From contig JAVUNC010000025.1 in NCBI GenBank assembly GCA_032173965.1, positions 13,344,001-13,408,000 on the forward strand: DNA of 64,000 bases, written 5' to 3'. Positions 12,694 through 27,110 of this stretch are shown here, piece by piece (positions within the stretch are counted from its first letter, which is position 1; each line of letters starts with the position of its first letter). This DNA is from Sitta carolinensis (taxonomy: Eukaryota > Chordata > Aves > Passeriformes > Sittidae). Under the pieces are notes generated by a model. That model made no database searches and was not told the origin of the DNA. It saw only the letters and a program-made list of their open reading frames with translations. The translations under genes and the position numbers were made by a program.

Positions 12694-15600
12694 AGCAAAG
12701 AAAAAAGCCCTATATCTTTGCTACTGAACCCTTGCTGAGGCAACCAGTGGTCCATTGCCCTTCCCAAGGAGGGCTGCATCCACTCCTGGAGAACAGGAGA
12801 GGGAGCACTTATGGGGGATCCAGGAGCTGCTCCTCCTGACCCCACTCCTGACATGCTGCACCTGTTAAGTGCTTGTGTTATGGCTGGGGAAAAACAGAAG
12901 TTTGCAAAATGAAAATATCTTTGATCCAAAAAGGATCCAGAACTCAATTACGGTCCAACTGAGAACCGCTGTAAGACATTTATCTTTTGGATGCTTGCAG
13001 ACTTATATGCAGGTCCTGAAGCCCTAAGGTTTTTTCCTAGCAGGTAAAACTACTGTTATGATCAAGGCAAATATCATATGAGAAAGGATTTTCAGTATAT
13101 GAGCTCTGTTTATTTCACACACTTGCATAGTGACAGTGACGTAGTAGCTACAGTTTACAAAGTTCAACACATTAAGCATCTTGATAATAGAAAAAAAGTT
13201 CTACGTTTTTACTTTTCAGAAAATCAATCAATGAAGCCTATTTTCTGCAACACTTAGGAAAATCTTACAACTGAAAGCTTAGCTAACTTTCTTCCAGGTC
13301 TGAAAATTTTCATAGGTCACATTGTGTGACTTAGAGTGAGGAAAGGCAAATGTTCATATTTTCTTTAACAGAAGAAATGATATTTTTTTTCCCTTATAGA
13401 AGCTATTCATCATTTACTAATTTAACTTACAAAAGACAGACTACAGTTACTTTTGCTTAGCTCTGTCCTAGACAAAAAATAGAATTTCCTGTGTCTCAGA
13501 TAATGGCACCAACCAGGGAAATCAATTGCCTTTTGCTTTTTGAAGAATCTGAGTGCAAAAGAAAAGGGATGACATTTCTAAAAGAAAGCAGGGAGGGTGG
13601 AGGAGAAGAAGAAAAAAGATGCTGCTTCTATAAGACAGAGGATCTATTTATATTCAATCTAAAGTACTACTTTTCCAGTCCACTCTATCTGAGGTTTCCA
13701 TAGACTACCAACTTCCCTTGTAATAAAATTTACTTGAGTTGAGTTATCTCAGGAATAGGTAAAGATTTGAAATACGTGTTCCCATTTTCTCATAATTCCT
13801 AATTTGTGCAAGAAGACAAGAAAACACAAACACACATTGATTCAAACCCTGCTTCCAGCTGGTTGTTCCTGTAAAAAACCCAACAGAATGAGACACTAAA
13901 ATGAATGATTTCATTAAATGAAAGATTTTTATGCTTACGTACTGACGTGTAAGGTTGCTCTTAACATGGTTAATGGTAGCAAGCTCATACACTAAGAAGC
14001 AAAGCCTCTCCAAAGTGAAGCTCCCCTTCAATACTTCCAATATCTTTACCCTTCCTACAGAAATAATTTTAAATAAAAGAATTTCACCAGCACTGGCGGC
14101 TATGTGACACAGGCATGTTTTGCTGAGAGATAAACGCGTTGATATGTGGGGCCACGTGCCATACTGTATAAGTTAGAAGGCACTCAGTGTGTGTTTGCAT
14201 TTCTGAACATAGATGCATGTGTAAGTTCTGAAAAGAAGTTTTAAGAGTGAACTTTTTTAAACAACTTTCATCAATTCATTAAAAATTGAGTCAAGTAGCT
14301 TGACAGGATGGGATTAGCATATAGGACACAGCCTGAGGCAGAAGAGACTAAACTTCTAGCTCCTGTTCACACTTAGATACAGCACCATGAATAAGCAGTG
14401 AGCTTTTGCTCTCAGTCATCAGGGCAGGGCTTGATCCTGCCCTCAAATATTAAGGCAGGTGTCTTGTAAAATCAGCTACTCTACCAGGACTGCATGTGAT
14501 ATTGCAAGACTCCGAGTGATGTGTGCTGGCTTTTAGAGTGCATAAAAAACCCCTTCTCCAATAAGCCTTTCTGCAAAAACAACAAAAAATAAAATGAGAT
14601 GAGAGCTGAATACAGTCATATAGAAAATAACCCTGTGCCCCCATCTCCAGTGAAAGGAGGAAAAAAAAATGGCACCAGAATATACATATAAATTCCCAGA
14701 GTTCAACTGAATCACAGCATCAGAAGCAAGGAATTTATATTAAGCCTTTTAGAACACTTTGGACTCAACTGATGGCATTTGTTTTGAGTTCACTCGCGCC
14801 TGAATGCCCAGGAAGGAAGTGAAGTGAATGTGCAATGTTGAGCTTGCAGGATATGTTGCTTGATAGGGTGCTGGCATCAGCAGGGTTCGTTTTCTTCTCA
14901 GACCCCAGAGCTGCACAAGTGCATTATTGTGTGCTTTTGTGCAACACCAGGGAAGCTGGAACAATTCCACAAACTATATGGATGAAAAGATGGAATGCAT
15001 CATCCCACAAAAATGCACTCTTTTTTCCTCCTCCCCTCCCAAGAGATCACTCAAAAAGAGGAAACGTGATCTCCTTTGTAAATCTTTCTCAGTCCTTTAT
15101 TTTGTGTTTGCACTGAATTTCCTTTAAGCAAATATAAAGTTGGAACTCAAATATTACAGTGATGTAAGGAAACTGTTCTTGCTGTGAGAATTCCCAGCAC
15201 TGCAGATTCATGTTCTATTACACATGCAAACTCAATGCCTTAGAGCTTTGCAGAAGAGTTTTAACTCAATCTAGCTTTCTCTTGTATTCTGTTGGCATTC
15301 ATTTGCTAAAAGACTTAAATTTTGTCTTCCCCTCTTCCTCAACAGACGAAGGCAAAATCAGATTTATGTGAATCAACACGAAAAACCTGTGGATTAGCAG
15401 GGAAAATATCTAAACCAAATAATTATCTTTGAGAGCAACTTCTCATCAAAATTCACAACCCGGGAAGTCTATTTGCGTTAATTATTTAGGACAGTTTACC
15501 AAGGAGAATATTAATAACACATCTTTTTTACCAGATGAACAACTTTTTGTTAATTAGCTACAGAATAACTAGAATCATCAGGACAGAAACATTCCACCAG

Positions 15601-18450
15601 GGGAAAGAATGCTACTAATGTAAGGAAACATTAAAAGAGATAATGAACCTAGTCAATAAATAATTATGGGGAGTTTTGTCAATGAAAAGTATGAATTTTC
15701 ATATTTGATGAGGCTGAAGCTTATGGACTCTTTGAGAAATTGCCATACACTATTAAACAAAAGTTCCATAATGGACATAGACCAAACTGGTTTATAAATG
15801 AATTTAAAAGAATGCAAACATGAATTGGGCTGCTGCCTCTCTGTTTCAACTGACATATATAGTGGCAGTGTAAAAAATGAGCAGAAAGGGTTTGATATAT
15901 TTGCAGCATGATTATATCGTATCCATGGAATAGAAAAAGTTAAAGCTAATGAATCTTTTCAAGTGAATTAAATGGGTTCTATTAAATACTCAATCATTTT
16001 CTAAAATCAGTACATTGCAATATCTGGAACACCTCAAAAGTGTTAGCAACTTTAAAAAGGAAAGGGAAAAAACTGCCTGGCTCTGTGCTGAAGTCTACAC
16101 TTCCTGTGAGTACGAATAACTTCACTACTTTTATCAACAAGCAAAAAAATATTAATAATTTTATAACAGATGTAGAAAATTTGATTTTTAGACGCTTCAG
16201 TGTGGCAAAAATGTATCCTTATCTCCACGTTAGAAACTCCCAGTCTGTCATTTTAAAGAACCAATAACCCCTAGTGTTAGGTGCTCACTAATTCTAAGAT
16301 GAAAAATCATAAAAAATAAATGAATCTTGAAGGATTGTTTGAAGCTGTACCTTTTAAATACAGCAGTAATTTCAAGAAGCTTTGTATGTAGAAAGTGTTT
16401 CAGTATTCATCTAGACATTAAAAAAGCAATTTGAATATAAAAGCAATGAATTGTACCTGCCTTACCAGACCTTTCTGGGACAGTGACCAATCTCCCCAAA
16501 TTAAACAAGATGCAATGAGATTTGTTATTCATATGGCCAGAAGAATTTTTTTTCACACAGATTTACTTCTCTTTTATTAAGCCATGTTGAAGTTGCTCTG
16601 ACTGGCTCAATTTCTTATGCCAAATAAGCTAAGTTTCAGACATCCATTCATGTCCCTTCCAAACAGCAGGGGCTGCTGTGTAGTCAGCTACTTTGCCTAA
16701 AGGGTAAATAAAAGGAAATGGAAATCACCTACACAATAAATAAATTAAATCTTGTAGTATGGCCCATGTATTAGAAAGGGCTGAGCATAATGAGACATCT
16801 CATCAGTGTAAGAGTAAAAGGAAAAGTCATATTAATCTCAAATCCTCTTGGAAATGATCCATTATAGATAGCCTGCTGCAGAATTTTGAGAAGAAGCTCC
16901 TCCACTATTACTTCTTGGACATTTTTCATTACTGCATACTGCCAGGAATACCTGAATGACAGAATTTATGAGTTATGATGGCACAGATTTAGAACTGTGG
17001 ATGATACCACACATGTCCACCTCACCCCCTGGTAAAGTCAGACCCAGCACAAGATGACAAAATCCACACCGGATTGCATTTTCTGAACCTCAAACTGCAT
17101 TTTGCTTTCTTTGAAAAACTTTCAGTTTTGCTTTCAAAGAAACCCTCAAACATATATCAATAGGAAGGAATTCATGCTATAAAACAGCCAGAATTTTAGG
17201 TCTAGTGAATGAAGGGTGTTTTCCAGGGAAAAAAAATGTGCAGCATGTAAAAGATTACTTGGCTTCTCATACTGGTCAAACAGAATGCTGACCCACAAAT
17301 CTACATTGCTTACTCATTTTTCCATTCAAACATTTTTTTCTACTTCCTAGCCTTAAACAGAAGTGGAGACACAAGTGTTTATTAAGTAAACATGACCATA
17401 CTTCAATTGAGAGAACTAAGAGAGTTTTGAAATCCAATTTCCAGAACAATCCAGTTTAGTTATGTATTTTCCTGAACAGCTCTCCCAATTGAGTGTTAAA
17501 TTTTCCAAATATTGCAGCTTTTGCTCCCAAAAATTTTTAATGATGAGGAACTTTTTCATTTTCTTGCCTCATTATTCACAGTTCTGGTGGATTTTTATCC
17601 TTTGTTTAAACATTTACATCAATATAAAATCCTGCACTCATTCTATTTGATTATGAGTGCAAACCCAGTTATGTTAAACTCAGTTAAGTGAGGAAATACT
17701 TATACCTCAGTTGTTGTATAGCTGCTGCTGGTGGTGCTGAGAAGTCGTGTGGTACCTGGATCATCTTTAATATATTTATAAGGATTGGATTCTGAAAAAC
17801 TAGACATTCACAATACTTTTAAAGCATAAATTTCTGATAGAACTATTTGGTGTTAGTTTTCCTTTAAAATATCTCTACTGACAAGGCTGTATAATGTGAT
17901 GTGGAACACAAAATACAGCTCCAGGTTGCAACCTACAGGAAAAATTTCATCTGAGGAGAAATATTATTTCTGGTAGAAAATTATAATTATTTGGTTTAAC
18001 TTAAGGATCAATTCAATAGACTCTCTCTCTACTGTTAAAGACTATGTCACAAAAGTAATGTAAACTAGAACACAATAAACAAATAAACCTTATTTCCCTG
18101 GCTTATAGTGGCATGATATTACCACTGTGATTAATTTATTATTGCCCATAGAAATGGGAGAGGATACATTAGCCAATTCATTGTTGATAAAAGAAGAAAT
18201 ATCACTGGAACTAATCTGGTATAACTAGAGATAATTTGCACTTGTTTCTTTAAAGTTACAGTAAAAGTAACCTCGTATAAACTTAATCACTATAAAACTA
18301 AATTAAGTGCTTTCATCCCTGAACCATGAGATAAAATACTGTAGAATTATTTATTCTGTACACTACTATTGTACTACCAGAACAAGCTGCTGTTTGAAAT
18401 CCATGGATGGTGCAGAGTCTAATTTTGCACAAAAATGAAAGGAACTGTAA
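12694..18450. other. intronic DNA, no gene seen
   Basis: The first 200 bases are relatively GC-rich and followed by ordinary AT-rich sequence. Open frames here are short and composition-driven. No repeats of known type were recognised. Confidence 0.55.
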
Positions 18451-18567
18451 GAAATGGACCCAAACAGACAGGTGAGGGCTGTAAGGGGAGAAATGGACCC
18501 AAAGAGACAGGTGAGGGCTGTAAGGGGACAAATGGACCCAAAGAGACAGGTGAGGGCTGTAAGGTCA
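18451..18567 (+). repeat. 39-bp minisatellite, 3 copies
   Basis: Three head-to-tail 39-base units begin at 18451, 18490 and 18529. The core, AAATGGACCCAAAGAGACAG then GTGAGGGCTGTAAGG, differs by only one to a few bases between copies. Because 39 is a multiple of three, both strands stay open across the array (63 codons plus, 60-72 codons minus), which looks like a repetitive protein but is explained by the repeat. The high similarity implies recent expansion. Confidence 0.95.
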
Positions 18568-18570
18568 AAG

Positions 18571-18633
18571 GGGTGACCTCAATAGACTGCAACAGCACCA
18601 AGAGCTCATCTGGAGAACTCTGCTAGCAGTGAA
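18571..18633 (+). repeat. 63-bp diverged repeat, copy A
   Basis: It runs from GGGTGACCTCAATAG to CAGTGAA and begins four bases after the minisatellite. It aligns along its whole length with copy B at 19047-19109, with scattered mismatches and small compensating indels. The family is not recognised. Confidence 0.7.
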
Positions 18634-19046
18634 CATGTGCCCCAAGTAGTGCTGTCCTAAATGGCAGAAAGTAGCACTATGAGTAAGTTATTCATTTTAG
18701 CTACATAAAAACTCATATATAAACAATATAAATGGTTGAAAAAAAGTATTAAAACGTGTGTGTATAAATGAGTACAGATACCCGTTTGTATCTCTGACTG
18801 CAGTCCTGGAAAAAGAAAGCATAAACTTTTTCTGGTGTGCTGACAGCAGCCACTTCCTGATGGCCTCTGGTTTATTTAGGGATTATGTTTGTACAGAAGT
18901 GGAAATTTCCATCCATTTTTCTCTAAGTTAAATATCCACCACTCACCTATAAGCTGACCCCTGGTCACAGCTGAGTCCTCCAGGCTGTGAGGAGATATTT
19001 TATCTTTAAGGAGTGACCTTAGTCCTCTGACTGCAGTGAACCCAAT

Positions 19047-19109
19047 GGGTGACCTAAATAGCAGCAACAGATTCCAGTGCTCAAGTGGAAAATTCTGCAC
19101 ATCAGTGAA
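19047..19109 (+). repeat. 63-bp diverged repeat, copy B
   Basis: It runs from GGGTGACCTAAATAG to CAGTGAA, in the same orientation as copy A 476 bp away. The shared words include GGGTGACCT, GCAACAG, GCTCA, TCTGC and CAGTGAA. This is either a local duplication or two copies of an old interspersed repeat. Confidence 0.7.
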
Positions 19110-22100
19110 AAAAACCCTTGAACCAAAACAAAAACAGAAACAACAAAACCCCACAAGCCAACAAAATCCACAAGTAAAATGCTATTTGTAGCTACATTAA
19201 AAAAGCAGTTTATCCAATATATCTCATTTTCCCTTGGGATCTCATATGACTGCTTTATGTGCTAATTTTACTGAAAACATGGTCTGATTTGTTTTCATAG
19301 ATAAGGGCAACCAAGATTTGTAGCAACCAAGTGTGCTTTTAGCTTACTGCAGTGCACATGCTTCACTATGCAAACAGAGTTTAAGATGGAGCTCCATGTC
19401 CTGCTTCTCAAAGGCTCAATCTTTACTGCAACCTGCATCTTCCTCTTGATTTAGGATGTGATATAACACATGGACCCACAGGCACAAGACTTTGCTCTTG
19501 TGCCCTGAGAATTGTGAGCCTCAGAAAGCAGGAGGACTCTTATCAGAAGCCATAACAGTCTAATCCTGCAGATAAGAATAATGTGGAGTGGGGATATAGG
19601 GAAGGGAAGAGGTGGTGCTGAAACCTTTTTATCGTTTGAATGATGCTGTGAGCGCTTCAATTTATTAAATTTATCTACTTTCCACATCTGATTTACATGA
19701 CTAGATAAACACCTTGTTTTGGCATTTTGATGGAATCATACAAAGGGAAGAATTTTAAAGTAATAAAAATCCTAAAGACCTCCACAGCGTTGTATTGAGA
19801 TTTCCAATGCCATTTCCCTTTTAATTAAAACCCTTAAATAAAGAACCATAGTGTGGCATGGATTTATATACAGCACTCCCAATTGATTTCAGTGGGGTTT
19901 ACTTTGAAGAATCAATGGTGTAACACACCACAAAGATAGAGATTATTTTTTCCCTACTTTAAAAAAACAAAATTCATTGATTATGACAATTTGCAAATTG
20001 GTTTTTATCATTTTTTTTCTTGAATTATAGCATGTGCTACTGAGAAGTCAAGCAAAAATGCACCCAGAGAAAACAAATCCTATTTCTTACTTTGCAAAAG
20101 CTAAATTGTGTGTAAAAGACAAGTAGTAGAAGAACAAAATAAAAACAAAGGTAGAGAAGGCATCAAAAAATTAAGTAGATAAAAGCACATCAGTAATGCA
20201 TTAAGCAAGTTAAAATATAAATTTATATAGAAAATCATACATATCAAAGAAAAATATTTTAAAAATATAAAACCAAAACCAGAGTGAACTTTGCAAATTT
20301 CATTCATTTATGGTTAGCAATGACAAAAACTCAAGTAATATCTGACAACAAACTGCCCAACTTTCCACTTGGATAGTTATCAGAAGTTCAAAGATAAGCC
20401 TCTGGTGTATTTTCTGCTATAGCACAGGAGCACAATTATTATGAACTTGGAAACAAATCCTGTACCACAAATATTGAAAGCTATGACAATTGAATCCATC
20501 TCATGGAGACCGACACAGTACATCAGAACCTTGAGCCTCAAAAACCAAGAGAAACAACAACAACAAATATATATAAAAATAATGATACAAAACTACAACG
20601 GCTACTTCACCCTTTCCTTTTTTTGGTCTCTTTTTAAGCAATTGAGGAAATGTTAAATTATCCTAGGATGGACAAAAATAGGACATGCAGCTGACAGTCC
20701 TTCAAAAAGCACTTCTTTTCTTTTTTTTTTCCAAATCAAAACCAAGAACATTGCACCAAGTTCAGCTACAATCCATATTTCAGTGTTTTAATGCCTGAAT
20801 TCCTTGAATACTTTAAGGGGTTCTCAGTACTGATTCGCTTAGAGGCTTTCTGCTGAGTGACACAAAAATGTGACTCCTTAGTGCTAGGTGGGTATGTTTG
20901 GTGATAATCTAATCTAATAATTCAGCAGTAATAGAGAGGAACAACCTAACTTCTTTATTCACTATTTTTGATCCAACAAATCAATATTTAGACCTTTCAA
21001 AGGCTAAGAAGACTATTTTTTAATCTGGAAAATATGATTGCTTAGTTCAACTGTGATTTGGGGAATAATTGTTTGATTTTTGTGTCTTTTATATTTTGAT
21101 TTCTTCAGCTTATTAAAGGAAAAAAAAAACCCCCGGATTCTCTTATCAAGAAAAACAAAAGATATAAAGACAAAAGTGCTATCTATATAATTTTTTTTTT
21201 TCAGTTTAAAGCAATCAAAATTTTAAATACTTCTAAAAACAGTGTTCTATATAAGTCACATGAAATCTGCATGAAGTTGTTACGACAACTCTATTTTTTA
21301 ACAAAAGGAAATAACAGAAGTATGTACTGAGGCAGAACTGATGGAACACCATCTTGTTGAGGATCTTAATAAAATATAGAACCATTTATACAAAATTTTC
21401 TTGTCGTTATTATATGTTAGTGTTACCAGCACACTCTTTTGGGAAAAGATACAATGTTCCCAGAAAGTACATCTTTATGATCAATCACTTGTTAACGTGA
21501 ACCCTCTTCTTTTCCTAGTTCTTATTAGCCATAAATTGAACTTGCCAAGCGTATTGAATGTGGTTGGTTGTCACATTTTAATTTCACAATATCAGGAGCA
21601 AAACTGGACCAACTCAACTCATCTCTAATAGTCAATGCTTTGCTGAGGTAAGGAACATGGGTGTAGGTTACAGTACTGCCTTGGAAATACCTTCTTAATA
21701 GCATCAAATTGGTTTTAAAATGACAGATTTCATTCCAGTAGCAACGGTACAATACAAATGATAGCATTATAAATATGGTATTTCTATACAAAAAGGTTTC
21801 CATAACTTTAATGAAGATCACAGCCACTGGATCACATGTTTCTTACTCATTCTAATGAAGAAGAAATGAAGAAAACACATGCATTCATACTTCAGAGACT
21901 GGGGTGGGGAGAATGGTAAATAGAAAGGAACGGCTGTGTTGCATATTGCTGAAGATTTCCATTTTAGCACACAAACAAACCCAGCAAAATCCTATCTACA
22001 TTTTTTTTCCTTTCCTTTATATCCTCATCATGGTTTTCACAAAGTCCACTTAATCTTCAGGAGAACAAATGTCACCTGTGAGTCACTTGACTTCACCTCA

Positions 22101-22217
22101 TTAATTTTGCTTTGTATAGCCTTTTGCATAATATAGCCAAGAAACAGGTATTTTCTGGTAGCCACATACAATTGTGATAGAAATGGTATGTTACAAGCAG
22201 TACTAATGTATAGCAAT

Positions 22218-22262
22218 AACAAAATAAATTAAAAAAAAACCAAACAAACAAAACAAAAACAA
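22218..22262. repeat. A-rich (AAAC)n-like tract
   Basis: An A-run followed by imperfect AAAC/AAACA units, simple low-complexity sequence. Confidence 0.85.
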
Positions 22263-25200
22263 GCAGGGAAAATAAAAAAGAAAAAGCAAATGTGGCATTT
22301 TCCTCCTGAAGTTTAAATGAATAAGCTACAAAGAAAAGTAATGATGGAGCAAAGACATACTGTGAGCCAACTCTGTTTTAATGTAGACAAAAATAAAGGA
22401 GGAAGAATAAATCAGTCAGAGCCTGCATTCCATTGATATTTCTAAGCTGTACTGAGGACTACTTTGCTCAAGATTGTGCCCAGCAGACAAAGACCCAAGT
22501 TAAGGGCAGAGCAAAGACAAACTGGCCAAAGGGAACTCCAGGAGGTACTGTGCCTCACTGCTTCTGTTTTACAGACTCTGGGGCAACCCTTTATTCAAGC
22601 TATTCAAAAAGCATTAACTCAGAGTCTCACCACTTCGTTTGAAAACTGTGACATCTTCTTAGAAGTGCAAATTCACAAAAAAAATCTTCCTTTTGGTGTA
22701 AGCTGAACAGTGATTTCATTGAGTAACTGCCAATTTTTCTACTACACATTGTTAAGAGTAACAAAGAAGTATGAGGAAGAAAGGAGCAAAGAAAAGAGTT
22801 CATTGAGCTCAGCAAATTGTACAAAGCTGGGTCTAGAGAGTAGTTCATTTAGCCCTTGCAAAAACATTGGATTGCCTCCAAAGCGGAGACTCTACAGACT
22901 TTCTTCAGAGCAGTGTCAATACATCCAGGGAGGTTTGCCTTCCCTGGGAAGAAATGGGCATTTGTCTACCCATTTTGTAGTGCTATGAAGAACTACTGTT
23001 CAGGCTGGTGACTGAGCTAGCATGGGTTACACGGACGGGCTGCCCAGGACCACCACAACTAGAATGGCTCCATGAAAGGCATCAGCAGTGTGTGTCTATT
23101 CACAGCACCACCCCACCCCCAGCTTTAACAAATGCCAGGTACATAGTCTCTGTTTGCTGTTAAACAGAACTACGAGAAAAGGAGGAAATTTCAAAGCTCG
23201 GTCCCAAAGAAATAAGAATTCACGTGGAAGGCAAATCCCTTCTGTGTGCATAATGCATACACTCAATTTTGCTATGCCAAAAAAGCACTGCTTTGTTATT
23301 TGTTGTGGAAATTTTAATTCTGTCATAGGAGAACAAACTGTACACATATGAAAAAAAGCATGTATCTTCAGCCAAGATTTCTTGGAGATTCAGAGACTAT
23401 CTATAAACTTTGCACACCTAGAATCAGATAAATCTTCCAGATTTGTATGGAGAAAAACAAAGTAGTTAGCATTTAATAGGAATGTTTAACTCCAAAGACT
23501 ACAAATTCAAAAAATTAAAAATTAACTAAGAAGCAAAGAGAAAAAAACCATCTGATCCAGAAGAACTTATTCAGCAATACAGCAACAGTGACTGTGTCCT
23601 TGCTTTGGGCTGTACAAAAGCTTGTCAAAATCCTATCCTGTGGAAACATATAAATTCTGCTGCCTTTGCTGCTAGCATCACTAAATCTGAGTTTTACCCA
23701 CAGTGTGTGGCAGCCAGTAAATTTTCTTTTGTTTGGTAAGAAACAGAAGCCACAGCCCATTCACTGTGAACAGCGATTTGTATGGACATTATTCAAACAG
23801 CCAGCACCACACAGGGATTCTTTTGGTGATGTATTTTCTCTCTGAGAGCATTTTGTACTACCTCTCTGAGAATGTACTGAGAATTTTCACATGGTGATTG
23901 TCTAGTTTCATGGCAAAACTACATGTGGTTCTCCATGTGCACACACCTACTCACTTCTGTACTTGCTTTCACCCTCTTAGACATACCCATGGGAAAGTAT
24001 AGTCCCTTCTCAAAGCTGTACAAACAACAAGAAATCACAGAAATATAGATCTATTATTCCTACAGTTTTAAGATTGCTATAATGCATTGTATTTGGAAAC
24101 TTTGCAACATAAATTCAACTAAATCCATTACTTAGTGATAGATAGAAGGCTGTTAGGGAAAGACTGTATTGACTGGGGTTCATGGATCACATTCTAAGAA
24201 ACAGCTCGTTTTATTTTAATCAAGTCTAACTTATAATCTTGGCTGCAAAACAACAGAATTAACTGACAGGGCAATAGGGGCAATTTATGATATTTTAGGG
24301 AAGCATCATGCTCTAATTTGAAAATGCACAGAGGTTCAGTGGACTCAATTTTACATTTAATTAAGGTGACTTCCAGATTGGACTTTTTAATTTAATAATC
24401 ATCTAAACAAATGACTTTTTATTTTGTGCTAAAGTTCTTAATTTCAGTAATCTACTCTGAAGCCTAAAGCCACTCACACTGATATAATGAAAAAATTATT
24501 TAATCAAAGGTTAGATATGATGATAAATTGGAATGGCATTTGTTCTTCTGCCCTTTTAATGCAAGAAAAATAAGTGACCTTCTAATCAACCTGTTCAATG
24601 ACTTCTTCCAGACCTCTTCTTTATTTTAAAGGATATTACAGTTAAACAAAAAATTACAATTACACAGAAAGCAGAAAACAGCCATGAACAAAACCCTGAG
24701 ATTTTTAAGACTAAAAAGGTATGGCAAGCAACCATAAAAATGCAGTCACTATCTTACTGACAGTGAAGTAAAAAATTGTTATTACCCAACTGGGAGCTAA
24801 CTAATGAACCAGGTTGGTACCTATGATGAGACAAGCAGATTTGGAGAGCATTAGGTCCTTCTGTCCAACATAGGGATACACTTGACAATGTGGGAAGGAC
24901 AGCATGGAAATGAAACCAGTTCTGGGCACAATGGGAAGAAATGCACCTACCCTCGTCATGCCTCTCACATGTCCACGCTCTCTCATTGGACTTTCTTGGG
25001 CTGCTGCTTCTATCCTGGTGTCAGAATAACTGGGTGTGTCTGAGGCCACTCCAAAGGGGTGGAGGATCCCCTAGGAAGCATCAAAGTGAGGGTGCAGAAG
25101 GGTTGTCCAAAGGCTGGGGGGAGCAGGAGGCAGGGAGGAGTGACATGTGCTCTGGCATCAAAGGTGTTTTCTAATTCCTGTGTACTTCATGAATGATGAA

Positions 25201-27091
25201 GTAATTTCCTTGCAGAGATGACACTTTCATAAATATGTAGAAATACCATTGGCCTGACACTGACTGGAAGGGGGTGAAAAATCAGAATAATTAGTAAAGA
25301 CAGTAAATAGTATTTATAGGCAAGGTTTGAAGCACACAATGCCAGTATGAGCAGTGTGTGCAGTGTACACAGGGCCCTCATAGCTGCATAATATGTGGTA
25401 CCTTTAACGGAGTGGAAAAAAAAAGGGAAGGGGAGATTGAATGAAATAAAGAGGTCCAGAATCAAGGAAACATCTCTCTCCTCTTTTCTCTGTTATCAAA
25501 TACATGCCTGTAGAACAGTATCAAAGAGTACTCACTATGCTTTTTACCTCACACAGTATTTTTCATCTACAATAACTTGGCAAAAATCCACAGAAAGGAA
25601 AGAGAGTTTACTCAAACACTGCAGTCTTAAAGGAAAGGGGCAAGTTAAAGGATCTCTCCTAGTAGTAATATGAAAATCTGCTGTTGCCATACCCTGCCAA
25701 ACCAGGAATTCAATTTGTTCTAAGGCTCCCTGGATCTTTAAGTGACCACAACTACAATTTATTTGCCTTAAAAGTTTCCTGAGAATTGTCTCAGTTTATG
25801 AACCTCCATGAATTTCTTCATTGCTGCCAAATATTAATTGAAACAATTAACTGTGAAGAGCGCGTGGGTGCAAAAATATTAGTACCACATAATTCTTTCT
25901 ACTTAAGAGGTCCTTACTGGATTATTGCAGAAATGCTCTGGAGTTCTAATTACCTATGGAAGTCCCACAAGGTTACTGCAGAACATGGTAATTAGACAGT
26001 TGTAATATAAGGTGTTAGTGAGGGACTGAGGATTTGTGCTAAGAAGCATGGTGCTTTCGTGGCTATTTACTTTGCACAGTACCAGAATTTAACGGAATTT
26101 GGTGGAAATCTCCACTGACAAATGTAGTTAAAAGGTGGGAGAAGTATCTTAATAGGGATTCAGCAGCTGGTGAGGGGAGACTAGTTCTACTCTGCCATAA
26201 TCTTTAATACGAACAAAAATTACTCAAGTGTTAAGATTTTCATAGAATTTTTAAAAATCCTGATCAAATATTAAATGCAAAATACTTTTAGTTTCGTACA
26301 CAAAATATTTCATACAAACAAGAGGCCATTTGACCATTTCTCTGTCACTGGTAACAAAAGACAAATTAGGCCACTTTCTGTGGCTGAAAGCACACAATAC
26401 AATGACGTGGCTGATGTTGTGTGCAGAAGTCTTTGATTTCCTAGCTCAAAGGACGAGGTACCCAGTGACAGAGTGGGGTTAGAGCAAAAGCTCAGGACAA
26501 GGTTCAAGCTTAGCATTGCAGCAAGACACTTGGACTATTCTGACAACCTATTCAGTAGAAACTATTCAGTGTTATTAGTTTTTAACTTCATCTGAATGTA
26601 TGGATTAAAATAGGGGTAGAAGGCTAGTAAAAAAATAAATTTTAAAAATTTAATTATATTGAGATAAAGGGTAAATTTGGAATACATGAAATTGAATTAA
26701 CTAGCAGGACTGCAAATTGAGACTGAGAAGCAGGAGAGAAAAAGGTGTTCCTAAGTGTTTCTGTTCTATAGGGCTCACTCAGGCACTATGACCATGACTT
26801 TGGAGGTCTGCAGCCATTCACACTGCTGCTGAGAGAGAAGGGGAGTGAGAAAACTCGACACAAAGCTTCAGCCTTTTTCCATCTTTGCAGCTCTGTGAAG
26901 TGCATGTACAACTGTACATGTGGAAATTACTGGACAAAGTGGAAGGTAGAGGAGAATCTATTTCTAAATATCTTCTTAACATTTTAAGTGACAGTTATTA
27001 TAACTCATTTGCTCATGATGGCTAACATTCCATCAAAAACCCCAGTCTCCCACAATGCTGGAGGAACAATCTTCCACAAGACTGTCTCTAT

Positions 27092-27110
27092 AAAGGTGAA
27101 ATTCACCTTT
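27092..27110. repeat. 19-bp palindrome AGGTGAAATTCACCT
   Basis: AAAGGTGAA and TTCACCTTT are exact reverse complements about a single central A. The arms loosely resemble half-sites of dimeric transcription factors, but chance is a sufficient explanation. Confidence 0.8.

Noticed and set aside
17015..17040. CTCF-like site around CACCCCCTGGTAAA
   Set aside because: Key bases of the CTCF core are missing on either strand.
18451..18567. Possible CRISPR-like repeat array
   Set aside because: The units are contiguous tandem copies without unique spacers, in vertebrate DNA.
18419..18626. Repetitive proteins on both strands (PSPVSLGPF-like and TGEGCKG-like repeats)
   Set aside because: Both are artefacts of the 39-bp minisatellite, whose period is divisible by three.
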